Origin: Lophium mytilinum
Taxonomy: Eukaryota > Ascomycota > Dothideomycetes > Mytilinidiales > Mytilinidiaceae
Direction of reading: 5' to 3'
NCBI GenBank assembly: GCA_010093605.1
Contig: MU004181.1
Location: forward strand, 2,882,215-2,946,214
Length of the DNA: 64,000 nucleotides
Below, piece after piece: positions 10,378-22,310 of this stretch; the stretch's first letter is position 1; every line of letters begins with the position of its first letter. A program made the translations under genes and the position numbers. Below the pieces are notes generated by a model, which ran no database searches, was not told the DNA's origin, and saw only the letters and a program-made list of their open reading frames with translations.

Positions 10378-11665
10378 CTAGAAAGTTGGTAAAGTGCTCA
10401 GGATGCTTCGCGGAGCTGGGAGGAAGGGTAGGTGGTCGCGAGAGTCTTTGTGGACTGGAAAGCCCGATTGTTGTCTGATTGAAGGGTGGAGTCAGCGTTG
10501 ATTGCCCAAACATGCCTCCTCCGAACCAGGACTAAGGCCGGTGACGATGCAGCGCATAAGCCCAGCGGCCACGGACAAGCGGGCCAAGCGCGTGCGGGGA
10601 ACACGAATATAGCACGGGAATATGGGGGAAGCGGCGCACGATATAAGTCTTACTGACTTTTACGTGAAAGAGCTGTGAGGAAAGGCGATGCCCGCGGTTG
10701 GAGAGCAAGAGTGCGGGCGGACCCTGACGGGAATCCGTGAATGACGTACCGTAGATGAGAGATTAGGATAGAAGGCAAAGTGAAAGGCGCGCAGACAGAC
10801 AGTGCAAGAGTTGGAAGGCTGGCTGGGATCGATGGTGCACGAATGTTTTGTCGATGTTTGGAACAGCACCGAGGAGGGACCTTAGGGAGGGGTTGTTGGA
10901 AGTTGGGTCGTGCAGCGATCGATCGCTGCGCACGTCAACCTTGGGTTGGGGCTGGGGACGGCGAGTAATAAGCCTTCAACGTGGCGGCGCACACAGCAGG
11001 TCACGGTTCCAACGGCGCGACAGCCTGGCGGACAGACGTAGGTAGTAGCGTAGCCGTAGAAGCCGGGCGCAATACGTTGTCTTCACCAGGCATGAATTGG
11101 CGCCTCGTAGGGTGGGATGTGCTTCGTATGTATGTACAAAGGTACCCCACGCCCGAGTCTGATATATTTTTAGATGGACAATGTGAATGCAAAGTTGATG
11201 TTTCTAGGCAGTACACTTGTGGGTCAGCCTGAGGTATCAACAGAACCAGGACCTGAAGCACGCCGAGACGATGTCTTCATCAGCCATGTAGCCTTGCCAG
11301 AATTGGCAGCATAGGACTGCCTTGCCTGACTTGGAGGGCTTTGCGGTCAAACAGGCGAAATCTACACCTGGAATTTTCACGCCTTCCCTTGGAGCCATTG
11401 AGGCCTGAGCATTATTGAACACCTGAGAGCTCTAGAGACGTTTGTCCATGACAAAGACATGTAGATGATATGAAGTCTTAGACTAGCTATGTAGCTCTAA
11501 TGCCATTTCGTGTATATCGTGGGACAAGGAAGTGAAGAGAGAGATATAGGGCATTGGAACTCGATTCGATAAGACAACCGCCCCATCGTCCCTGAACGCC
11601 ATGTTTAACTCCAATGCTGGCGGATTGAACCAAAAGCCGACGGGATGTTCCCGAGAAATGTGGTG
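10378..11665. other. Intergenic stretch between VPS2 and the PTC1-like gene
   Basis: Likely contains the PTC1-like promoter and first exon (near 10378-10700) and the VPS2 3' flank. Short frames such as minus 11422-11237 have no recognisable motif. Nothing else is supportable. Confidence 0.35.
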
Positions 11666-12656
11666 TCATCGTCGCAGACTATCTAGCCTTGCCTGGAGGT
11701 CGTCGTCGCCTGGATCTCCACCAACCGCCTGTGCGACCCGCCCTTCGGCGACGGCCGTGCTCTGTAACCCAGATGGAGCTTCTCCAAGCTGTGAAGAAGG
11801 CGTTAGTGTCTGTATAGTGCCCAAGCCTGAGAAACGTACCGCTTGTCCAAGGTCAATGCCTATTTCGTCCAGAACCTGGTTGACGACCTCTTCTCCCTCC
11901 TCCTCGTCCTCTAGTCCCGTAACGTCGTCGATGGCGTCGTCCATCATCTCTTGTCGCTGGTCCATAATGTCGTTCTCCTTTTCGAATTCCATAGCGATTC
12001 GCTGGAGAGCGGGGAGGTTCATCTGCCGATTCATACTTCCCAAAAGTGCTGCAGTGCTGTTAGAGCCATGTGTCCAACGACTATTGAATCACTTGCCTGT
12101 AGCGCCTTTCATTGATTGCATCATCTGCTCGTTGCTCCGGACTGTCTGCGGAAACTGTTAGATCCACTCCATAGGCAACCCGCTCGATGAGACCAACCTG
12201 GATCCGCAGAGAAATGGCCTGGAGCTGAGTGCGCATCTGGTAGAACTTCTGGATATATCTGCGCGCAAAGTGAGCACAAAATGAATTGTGAGCAAGCCGT
12301 CTGCTTAAGATTCGGCGGCGTAAGGGAGGCTATACCGTCTTGTCCTGACCAGATCTTTGGCTTGTATCCTGAGCGGGCCCATCTGTCCATTCTTGGCGCT
12401 CTTCTTGATTTCCAGCACCAGCTTCTTCTCTTGGTTCTCTAGCTTCACTCGTTCCCGATCTAGCTCGCGTTGTGTTTTCTCAAGAGCCCTCTGATGCTTT
12501 CGCAGCCGCTCAGCCGGCGTCATGCGCTGGCGATAGGTCAGCAAAGGACGTATTGTGTGCGTGTGGGAGGTATACTTTTCCGAACGCCCATTCTACCAGC
12601 TGAGGATATAGTGTTAGCTAAGGTGGGATGCGCGCGGTTTATAGACTTGCATTCAT
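11666..12656 (-). CDS. VPS2: ESCRT-III subunit Vps2/Did4 (CHMP2)
   Basis: Seven exons (minus): 12656-12651, 12599-12576, 12526-12336, 12258-12198, 12145-12097, 12048-11840, 11788-11666, giving 220 aa (yeast Vps2 is 232). The start reads M-N-LVEWAFGK-RMTPAERLRK, as expected for the family. Basic N-terminal helices (ALEKTQRELDRERVKLE, KKSAKNGQMG) are followed by an acidic region and a C-terminal MIM1-like helix, DDDLQARLDSLRR, that would bind Vps4. The protein drives endosomal membrane scission and multivesicular-body sorting. Introns 1 and 5 both begin with gcaagt rather than gt. Only those donors restore the family sequence with normal spacing (MN-LVEW, KGAT-ALLGSM). The first two coding exons are only 6 and 24 nt. 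It is divergent from FZO1 with about 330 bp between start codons. Confidence 0.92.
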
Positions 12657-12990
12657 AATGAGATCTGCTACCAAGGGATAGATAGCGAGAATATTCAAGC
12701 CGGTATCTGGACACAGTGGTGGTTTTGATATGCTCTGCAAGGCAGCACTTCACGGCGCCTTCGTGTCGTTGCTTGGCTGGGGTGACGATGCGGGAGTGAT
12801 AGAGTGGTGAACGGACCACCCGGCTTTAGCTTTGCTTGGCACAACTGCGTTGCCACTTTCAAAAGTCGTACCGAGGACCTCACTCCATTTCTATGACATC
12901 CATATCATTAACCCTGTGTGTCTCCCCCATCATCGACAACAACAACGACATGCCCATGCGCCCTCGCGCACGACTGTCTCCATCGCCGCA
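12657..12990. promoter_or_regulatory. Divergent promoter, VPS2 / FZO1
   Basis: This 334-bp interval separates the VPS2 ATG (12656, minus) from the FZO1 ATG (12991, plus). It has no protein-coding signal of its own; the open frame running into FZO1 from 12832 has no ATG before 12991. Confidence 0.5.
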
Positions 12991-15889
12991 ATGAAGCCCG
13001 AGAACGAACACGATGAGAGCGCGTCCGCTGCCGGCTCGTCATCGAACCACCGCATCGAAGCACCCCAGCCGGAGTCATTTCTCCCTCGTCATGTCCCAGG
13101 ACGTCCCAATTACATGACCGTCGGCACTGGCTCAACGCCTGAGGCAGCAGCGCGACTGGTCTCGATGCTTGACCAGGACTCCGGATACGGTGGTAGTTTG
13201 GACAATGGCGAGAATAGCGCCCCCCGGTGGCACAGCGGCATCTTGGAGGACCGGCCGACACCGAGCCATACACCTGGATTGCCTGGTGACAACAATGCTG
13301 CGTCCGAAAATGAGAGACGTGTAGTTGCAAGCCATGTGCTTCAGCTTTACTACAACCAGAACAAAACCGCCCTTGGCCGAGCGATCCATGGCACCATTGA
13401 CACCTTGAAAAGGTTCCAGGAAATGAACATGAAGTGGCCAGCGCATTATCCTTCAGTTCAGTCGGAACAATCGACGACTCAGTCCCGTAACGATCCCCGT
13501 CCTGGACTAAATCATACTCAATCTACCTTGGACAACAACCATAGCCCTGTACAGAGCCCGTCAAGGCCAAGGGCCCCCCGAAGGGCGGGGACGTCCCTTG
13601 GAGAAGACTCAACAGTAGCCGAATCTAGCTCAGCCGCGGCCCATCAGCCTGCCCCCGAGCCCAGGCTAGTCACTCCCCAGCTCGCTCAAGACTTTTCGGT
13701 TCTGAAGCTGGAGCTGAAAATGGGCGGCCGGAATCAATCGGATCTCGTCCATTCTTTAGAAAAGGGCTCCATTGCTTCGTTGCTTGATGGCCAGATACAA
13801 CAGAGTATTAGACATCTCGGATCCTTGAAAGAGAGAATCGAGGACACTGCCAGCAAAGTACTCGTAACGGGAGATCTCAACGCTGGAAAATCGACTTTTT
13901 GTAACGCTTTACTGCGCCGTAAAGTTCTGCCGGAGGACCAGCAACCATGCACCAGCATCTTTTGCGAGGTTCTTGATTACAGGGAGAACGCTGGCGTGGA
14001 GGAAGTTCACGCGGTTCCAATTGGATCTGTCTACAACCGCCATGACGAAAGCACGTACACCGTATTCTCAATCAAAGAGCTCGAAAAGATTGTCATCGAC
14101 AACGAGCACTTCTCCCAGTGCAAAATATACATCAAGGACATCCGCTCTGTTGATGAGTCTTTGCTCAACAATGGAGTGGTCGACATAGCCTTGATTGATG
14201 CTCCCGGCCTGAATAACGATTCCTTGAAGACCACAGCAATATTTGCTAGGCAAGAGGAGATCGACGTGGTGGTATTTGTAGTGTCCGCTGCAAATCACTT
14301 CACCCAGTCTGCCAAGGAGTTCATTTTCAATGCGGCCCGTGAAAAAGCCTACATTTTCATGGTGGTCAATGGCTACGACAACATCAAAGACAAGCAGAGA
14401 TGCCAAGAGATGATATTAAAGCAAGTGGCACATTTGAGTCCCGCAACTTTCAAAGAATCCTCTGAACTGGTGCACTTTGTCTCAAGCAACGCGATTCCAG
14501 TCGCGCCATCAGGTGCTCCCGGTGGTGGTCATGGACCAGGAGGATCCGCGTCTGGCTCCTCTGGAGGTGCAGCTTTCTCCGACGATCCGGACGGAGATGA
14601 TGATGACGAACTAAAGGGTAAACACGGCGAACCCGGTTCCCCAGGTGGCAAGGGCAAAGGCAAAGAGCGTGAAAAGCTACAAGACTTCGAAGAGTTGGAA
14701 TCGTCCTTGCGCCGATTCGTTCTAGAAAAGCGTGCTCGATCGAAATTGGCCCCTGCGAAGACTTACCTTCTGAACCTGTTGGGCGATGTCAATAACCTTG
14801 CTTTGGTGAATCGCGACGTTGCACAAGCAGAGCTCGAGCGTGTGAAGACGGAGTTGGACGAGGTTATGCCGGCCTACGAACAATCCAAGAAAGCGAGGAC
14901 CGAAGCCGGAGAAGCCGTTGAGCACGAGGTCGAAGTCGCCACTTCCGAAGTTTACAGTCATACAAGAGATACTGTAAATAGCTCAATTGAGCGGGTAGCA
15001 GAGCAGGATCTTGGAATACCATACCCGGGACTATGGAGTGCGTACCAATATGCCGAAGACATCAGAAACGCTATGCTCCAGGAGATTACGTGGACCGTCC
15101 ATCAATGCGAGGAACATGCTCGCAACAGAGCTGTCCAGGGCTTCAATGGCATCAAAAACTTGGGAATATTACATCTCGGCAACAAACTCTATGCGGACGT
15201 TATGTTTCTGCCGGAGAGGATGTACCGGAAGCCGATGCATGCATTAGCTCGTCAAGTTGACGTTGAAGTAGAACTGTGGGACTTCTTCGACGTTGCAAAC
15301 CTTTGGGAGAGACAGGAGAAAGTCGCCGGTACTGGCATGGCCATGACCGTTGCTGGAGTAGTAGGCGGAAGGCTAGTGGGCGGTGTTGGCTGGATGGATG
15401 GAGCTGTTGGTGCTGCCAAAATCCTGGGCTCAAACAACATGCGTAGGCTGATAATACCCGGTCTCATTGCTACCGGTGAGTACCCTGTCTGGTTCAAAAC
15501 GCTTCGCTTGTCATTTCTAACGTTACCTAGTGGCTATCGGTGTGTCTTATGCATTGACGTCCATTCCCCGATCATTACCCCGACGTCTAAGTACCAAGCT
15601 CTCTGCCCAATTGGCGGCGCTTGATTACACTCATTCCAACGCCCTGCGTATTAGCTCAGAAGTCCGCAGAGCACTCAAAGGACCTGCGAGCGATCTCCGT
15701 ATTGGTCTCCAACGCAATGTGGAGAAACTGCAAGTCAAAAAGGAAGAAACCAGCAAGTCGAGAGCAGAGGCGGAAGTAGCCCGGAAATATTTCTCGAACC
15801 TTGTTCGCGAGAGTAATGACATCCGACATGGTGTTCAACGAGTCGACCTCGAGGGCGCACCCCCTGGAATGGCGCAGTACGGCCACTAA
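12991..15889 (+). CDS. FZO1: Mitofusin Fzo1, outer-membrane fusion GTPase
   Basis: Exons 12991-15475 and 15531-15889; the 55-nt intron gtgagt..ctaacgttacctag joins LIAT to VAIG in frame, giving 947 aa (yeast Fzo1 855). The dynamin-type GTPase domain is intact: P-loop GDLNAGKST at residues 294-302, the switch region QPCTSIFCEV, G3 DAPG near 403, and the VVNGYDN region. A Gly/Ser-rich insertion (about 505-555) follows. Heptad-repeat helices flank a two-pass membrane anchor near residues 781-836 (VAGVVGGRLVGGVGWMDGAVG, then IIPGLIAT-VAIGVSYAL). The C-terminus is a coiled coil. The protein tethers and fuses mitochondrial outer membranes. The N-terminal 250 residues are low complexity. ATG 12991 is the first in frame. 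Confidence 0.95.
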
Positions 15890-16330
15890 TGCTTAAGATA
15901 TACATGAGACCATCGGTTTAGGAGGGCTGGGCATGGTTTAGGCTGGGTTTGATTGACGATTACTTCGGAGCATTGGTTTGGCGTTTGTGGAAGCGACTCT
16001 CGCTGATCATACCACTTTGATTTGACAGTCCCGAGTTTTGTCTGATTGCGCAAGGCTCAACAAAAGGACCCTGACTCCGTCCTCTCCACACATCCACGTA
16101 CATAGATAAAGACACCTATCAAGACAACCTCTTTGTGGTGCATGTGTCTGTTGTTGATCCGTATTGTGCCAGTGAATTGTATGTTTTACCTAATCAGATG
16201 CAGGAGATTTATGACGTAATATTCAAAACATGTAATATTGTCAGCGTGTCCGACGTCAACCGTGAGGCGTGAGCTTCAACCCGGAACGCGCCACCTAGAC
16301 CCTCTGCACTACCCACCCAAAGCTCGACCC
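15890..16330. other. Intergenic stretch, FZO1 3' flank and DSC1 promoter
   Basis: No coding signal. The last ~100 bases are C-rich and lead into a short upstream ORF described separately. Confidence 0.4.
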
Positions 16331-16360
16331 ATGGCCCTTGACACAGATAATCAGCGATAG
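16331..16360 (+). promoter_or_regulatory. Upstream ORF abutting the DSC1/TUL1 start codon
   Basis: ATG at 16331 opens a nine-codon frame (MALDTDNQR) whose TAG stop at 16358-16360 is directly followed by the main ATG at 16361. The two are in the same frame. This arrangement could support termination-reinitiation, or lower main-ORF output, if the transcript begins upstream of 16331, which the sequence alone cannot show. Confidence 0.55.
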
Positions 16361-18881
16361 ATGGCCCAGCGAGATCCACGGCCCCTGGTACTCCTAATAA
16401 TTTTCCTCCTAATTCTCAACACTCCCGAACCGCAACAGCAAGGCCTCCCTTACCAATCGCGCTACGAACAAGTTCTCACTCGAGAGAGGGATGGGCTTCA
16501 TGTCCTCAATACTACCCGCTACGATGACTTCGATAGCGGTTCACAGCACTGGCTGAACTTGACTGGGTTCAGGGAAGACGATGGACTAGCCTGGGAGCTG
16601 CTGTCCCCGGTGAAGGAGCGAGCTAGAGCACAGACAACGTATTTATTAGGAGAGGAAGCGGAAAAAGTCCTAGACGGCTCTGTGGAAGAAGATGGATATC
16701 CTGCCGTATATCAGAATGTCACCGGATACGTACAGGGAGAATGGGTCAAGTCCCAAGTTGGCCGAGGTGTTCAGGCACCTCGCCTCAACCTGTCAGCTAT
16801 TGCACCGGACCAGATATTCCCGCTATGGGATTTCGATAGAAATCTCACTGGGAACAGTGGAGATGTTCGGTTCCATTTCAGCGAAGTAGACCACAGCCGA
16901 GATACAGCAGAGAACAATACTATATCCTCGATCATTGCTCGCATGGTCATCGGCGAGGACAGTTCTATGGGCAACTGGTGGGAAGTCAAATTGCACGGCG
17001 TGCATTTTGTTGAATCAGGGGGCATTCTTCTCAGCACAACGAGCGAAAAGTGAGTTGTTGCTTCGTGCCAGCTTTATTCGAAGACTTACCTTATTTAGGT
17101 TTGCGGGTATATTTGCCCTCCCTCATTTTACGATATCAGAGAATCAATATCTCAAGACGCAGACCCTCTTGAACCGTACTATACAAGAGGTGATTAGCAG
17201 ACAAGAGTCTCAACCGTTTCCGTTATGGAACCCATGGAACTCCGCTACGGAGCCCAGTGAGACAATGTTTCCACCGGCACATTGCGAATATGTTGTCTAC
17301 TTGCAGCAACATCCGGTAGCTTTCCGAACTCCCTCCAAGCAGTACCCTACCAGCAACCCCTACTACCTGCATAATATTGAACATGAGATCCGTTTCCCTA
17401 CTGGATCCCCTCTTCCTGGTGCTTCGCCACTATCCATGTCAATGATGGCGTTTTCACCTGACTGTGGGTTTGTAATTGAGTCCAAAGGCCCTCCGGACTA
17501 CGCTCGTACGGAGGCCTTGCATCTCAGAGGAGCCAAAGTGGAGATATTTATGGAAGTGGCGAGACGCAGCACGCTCGTGTTTGTGTTGACATTGGCTGTA
17601 CAGCTAATGTTCCTTGTCAAGCAAATGAAGGAAACTTCGACGCCATCCACACGCAATCGCGTGAGCTTTTATTCGGTCGCTATAATGGCCTTGGGCGATG
17701 GGTTCTGGTTTTTGACCCTCGTTTTCGTGCATGTCTTCCTCGATGAGTCACTACTCGTGCTCTACGCGACAGCCTTTATGGCACTATTCTCGGTCGTTTT
17801 CGAGCTGAGGTTTTTGATGGATATTTGGACCATTCAAGCTACAGAACGTCGACGGCAACAGAGACAGGACGCTTCTACGAGCTCCACCACTCCAGAACGT
17901 CGCGCAACGCCCAGTCCAAGTGGGGCCCAAAGTAATCAGCCCGTGGCTCCCATAGTTTCCGCTGCTGGTGTTGATACTTTACCGTTGCCAGTCACTGCCA
18001 ATCGCCCCGTGACAGATACCGGAGCAACGCCAATTATCATTCCGTCGGATCAAGACTTGGACCCTGCTACCGAGAATGCTACAACTACCGCTACAACTCC
18101 TGGGAACGTTGAGCCAGTGCCTACTAGGGCTGAGCTTGGCACACTGTATACACGCTACTGCCTCTTACTCATAGTCTTCTTCTTCATCACTCTCCACGCA
18201 GGATCCTGGCCCACCGCGGCTCGATCTGTATTCTGTAACACTGTCTGTTTCATCTACCTGTCCTTCTGGTGTCCTCAAATTTATAGGAACGTTATGCGGA
18301 ATTGCCGAAAGGCGTTGCGATGGGACTACGTACTTGGCCAAAGCCTGGCTCGGCTAGTCCCTTTATCATACCTTTATGCCGTTTCAAGTAACATCATATT
18401 CTCTCAAAACGACCTCCAGGCGCTGATGGTCCTCGTTGGCTGGGTGGGCGTCCAGATTTTCGCCCTCCTCAGCCAAGAGATCCTCGGCCCACGCTTCTTC
18501 GTCAAGGAAGGCTGGGCACCGCCAGCGTATGACTACCATCCCGTCCTACGGGAGGACGAAGAGGGCGCCATGATGCCAATCGGCTCTACCCAGGTCTCCG
18601 AAGACGATCCAGGCGCGTCAACGAAGCAGGGCGAGGCAATGGATAAGGACAAGGGGAAGAAGATATTCGATTGCACGATTTGCACACAGGATGTCGAAGT
18701 GTCGATTATTCCGAGCGGGGGGTCTGTGGAAAGCAATGCGGGCATTGGCGGGAACATTCTTGCGCGGAGGGCGTACATGGTTACGCCATGTCGGCATATC
18801 TTCCATACGCCATGTTTGGAGGGCTGGATGAGGTATCGCTTGCAGTGCCCGAATTGCCGTGAGATTCTTCCGCCGTTGTGA
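16361..18881 (+). CDS. DSC1: Membrane RING E3 ligase, Dsc1/Tul1 family
   Basis: Exons 16361-17049 and 17099-18881; the 49-nt intron gtgagt..tttag joins at K-FAGIFALP, giving 823 aa. A hydrophobic N-terminal segment (LVLLIIFLLIL) is followed by a ~350-residue lumenal domain with many N-glycosylation sequons (NTT, NLT, NVT, NLS, NNT, NRT). Several membrane segments follow from about residue 395 (VFVLTLAVQLMFLV, MALGDGFWFLTLVFVHVFL, CLLLIVFFFITLHAG, VGWVGVQIFALL). The C-terminus is a RING-H2-like domain: CTIC..CRHIFHTPCLEGWM..CPNC. Tul1/Dsc1 is the catalytic subunit of the Golgi/endosomal Dsc complex, which ubiquitinates membrane proteins and, in S. pombe and Aspergillus, cleaves SREBP-type regulators. 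A Ser/Thr/Pro-rich loop lies between the membrane blocks. Start chosen from the signal-like N-terminus. Confidence 0.93.
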
Positions 18882-19196
18882 GGGAATGGGTCGGGGGTAG
18901 GCTTCGAATGGGATCAGCAACGCAATTAAATTCGCTTATTGTTGAGCATGTTCCCATGATACTGTGATGTCGCCAATGTCTCTAGCTATGAAATCCCTAA
19001 AGTCTGAAGCTTGTAGCCGCCGTAGCTCACTTCTGATTTTCATCTGGGCATGGCGTGGGGTGAGATTTATCGGAGAGCTACCTTTGTAAGACGGCCTGCC
19101 TTTTGCGATTTGATCTGTAAAAGTTTGAAGTAGAACTCTGTGAAATTTTGAGACACAAGAACACTATCATACAAGTATACAGGATTGTGACAACAT
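18882..19196. other. 3' intergenic stretch between convergent genes
   Basis: About 315 bp separates the convergent stops of DSC1 and the mitochondrial-type gene. Nothing beyond presumed 3' untranslated sequence is seen. Confidence 0.4.
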
Positions 19197-22100
19197 CTAA
19201 CTCGGTGGTTTTGCGTCCCATGCCAGCCACGACTCCACTTCGTCTATCAACTGCGCAACCTCGGGATCTGAAATCCGTCTCCCCTTCTGCTCTAGAGAGG
19301 AGCCAATCGCTAGTACTTTTCTCGGTCTATTACGACGAAGCGAGAAGTTTTTTATCAATCTCAAACGATTGGTACGATTGGTCAACATCTTACGAACGGG
19401 CTGTGAAGACTTGTCCTTTCCATATGAATTTCGAGGAGATGGCCTTATCGATCGAGTACGACCTAGGGTTTCCGGTGGCACATCAGAGTGTTCAATCGTC
19501 CGTATCCGATCTCTATTCCCCTGAAACCACTGTGCACGAAGGCTTCCGCCATGCGAGATTTCTCTGGAGTCTTTTCCGTCCTCGCCCTGTATTGGGACCT
19601 TGACCATAAGCACGTCCTTGTCGTTTGCCGACGGCATAGCTCGACCCCTCTCAGAGGCCCCCTTGAGCCTTCTCTCCCACACGGCGGTGAACACCTCCCT
19701 CCTGGCTTGTTCAGGGACTACGGAACCGGTTATCTGGTGCAGTCTCGATTTCAGGCCATGGCTGACAGGCCGCGTGGGGTGCTCTCCTGTGCGTCTCGAC
19801 ATTCCCTTCGAGGCTCGACGTCGCGGCCGATTCTTTGGCTTTTCTCTTGCATAATAAGATCGGATTTCGAACGGAGGGGCAGAAGGTGTCTTAACAACAA
19901 TCACATTTTTGTTCCCGGATCTTCTTTGTCGTATCCTCTCTTTCCTTGTATCCTCGTGGACGATCCAACGGGTCCCCAATACATGGTACCTTATTTTCGA
20001 CTTCTTCTCCGATACGTTCTTGACAGGCAAGGCTGGTGCAGTCTTAACCCTTCGGGTAACTACTCCTCGAGCTCTTCGTGTAAACTTGACCTCCGAGTCT
20101 AGAGATGCTAGCGGGGATCCAATTCGTTGCCCGCGAACTCTCTTAAATGGAGATCGGCGAATGCGGAGTTTGAGGAGATTTTTCAGATCTCTGTTGGGGC
20201 TGGTAGTTGTTCTAATGGCAGGATTGCGAAATGGGATCTCAGGAGCATCCTCCGATACCTCGACATCGTGGCCTTGATGTTCGGCATCTATAGTATTGTC
20301 ATCTTCGTGTGAGAAACGTACAGACTGCGTGGTGAGGGCACTGGCTAATTTGCGGATGGAAGTTGATTTAGACGAAGTTCTTGAAGCTGAACCTGAGAGC
20401 TTTCTGGATGCAGTTCTAGCTTCTATTTTTGCAGTTCTTTCCGCCTTTTTTGCAATATTTTCAGCCATTCGTAATGTCCTCATATCCAGCATTGCGCTCA
20501 CTTCATCCTTCTTGAAGAATTGCAAAGCGGTGAACCGAGAAAGCGCAACGTCTATTTTGGAGCGAATCTGTACTTCTTGTTTACCGTCAAAGTCTCCTCG
20601 CACGATACTCATACCACCCTCTGACAAAGCCCCAAAATGGCCACGGAAGACATGAATGGAGTTTTCTATCCGCTCAATCGGCGCACGAGACTGTTGCTCT
20701 ATGTCTGGTATATGATCGACAGTGCTGGGAATCGTGCCTAGCTCTAGGTATACTGGAAACGTTTGGGGGTCGTCCAGATGCTTTGAAACTTCGCGTTTGA
20801 GCGTCCCTATATCCTCAGGCCCGGGGACGAAGAATTGAATGAATTCACCAGGCTCAGCGACTTCCTTCAATGCAGACTTTTCCACATCAAATAGCTCGAG
20901 CATGTCAATCTCTGAATCTGAAGATGTCAAGGTAGGGTCGTCGTAAGATGTTTCGGGGTCAAGAGATAGCAACCCGGCTTTCTTGCCCCATCCTCCCCCA
21001 CCGCTTAGCACGCGATGGAGTCGAGCTCCATGAGAGATAGCGAAGGACACCGCATCATTCCATACCGGACGGTCGTTCTTCCATAATTCCTGAAATGCTG
21101 CATTGAGATCGAGAACGTCTTCGGCTGCAGTATCACTACCAAAGAAACGGCTGGTAAGCTCTGCAGTCACAGGACCTATTAGGTTCTTGGGTATAACCAA
21201 CGCCCAGACTTTCATAGCACGAGCTGGGATGTTCTTTGCAGCAAAGTATCGCGGCACCGTCTCTTCTAACTCTTGAGATGCCGTAAAACTCTGGCTGTTC
21301 TCTCCTTGGATTCGGCGTATTATATTACCCATTCCAGCCTCAATGCGGCGAGGAATAGTGATAGGGGTCAATGGGACTGAAAGCGAAGCACTTTGCAAGC
21401 CATAGTTATGCAAGTCAGGCCATGCGAATGAGCCGTGTTGCAGATGCTCCTTCGATATTAGGTTCAGGTCTTTTGATCCCTTTTCTTTTCTCCATGACGT
21501 CAGAAACATGGTTGAGGGGTGACCTGTATGGAATATGGTGTTCGCTAAAGGCAATTGGAGCACACTACGAGGCATGGGTGTCAAGGACGCGGACGCTACG
21601 CTCGCGTCAATGTGGATGTTTATAGTGCCTGGTTTTTGTCGTAGTACTTCGCCCATAGGCTCGTGCAACGCCTCTAAATGGGATGTCAAGAGTTGGCCTT
21701 CGTCGAGCAGCGCATATGCCATGCCCTCGAAACCAATTTCTGAAAAGGGCGGTGAAGGGGACGTGGAGGTACTCTGTTGTCCCTTCTTATAGCCTCTGCC
21801 AGGATATGCGGGAACAGGTAGTCTGTCGACCACAGCAACCAAGGCATGATAGGACCGTTCCAAGTGAGAGTCTCGAAAGTCGAAGTGGAGTAGTCTGCGC
21901 AAGGCGGTGCAGAGGAATGTTTGGTCGTCTGAAAGCCAGTGGGCGAAAGTAGGGGTGAGGAATAACACTAGGAAAGGGCTTTCAGTCCGATTCCGGCTCG
22001 GAAGCCTCTCGATCTGCATGAGAAGATGTTTGGGTTGCTATGAGCCATTAATGGTGGTAGTCAGGATATGGCAGGCGAAAGGACTGACAATCGAATCTAG

Positions 22101-22310
22101 TTGGGACGAAACAACCACAGTCCTGCAGTATTTCGAGCCGCCAAAGTAGCTCCAAAGGTCTGGTTTCTCCTGAGGCTCTATGGGCTGAGGGAGTGCAGCA
22201 GCACTTGAACTAAAGCATCGGGGCGCGCTGAGGAAGCTTCTCTGCAGCACGAAGCGGCGCAGGAGGGATGAGCCCATGGCGTGCCATTGTCGAGCAGGCC
22301 CAGAAAGCAT
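19197..22310 (-). CDS. Unrecognised protein with mitochondrial presequence and long basic tail
   Basis: Exons (minus) 22310-22089 and 22037-19197, giving 1020 aa. The 51-nt intron (gtcagt..ctgac..catag) is a multiple of three but ends in an in-frame TAG, so failure to splice would truncate the protein. Splicing gives VVVSSQLDSI-QPKHLLMQIE. The N-terminus is a good matrix-targeting presequence (MGSSLLRRFVLQRSFLSAP, then CFSSSAAALP): Arg-rich, Ser-rich and free of acidic residues. A second ATG at 22277 has a better context than 22310. Residues up to about 560 look like a folded domain. The last ~400 residues are strikingly basic with many RR/KR pairs, suggesting RNA or ribosome contact (inference). 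I do not recognise the family. Confidence 0.85.

Noticed and set aside
12049-12096. Alternative GT donor (aagtgatt) with the earlier ctaacag acceptor for VPS2 intron 5
   Set aside because: It is in frame but would add four residues in a constant-length part of the family and would place the acceptor on the branch-point motif; the GC donor fits better.
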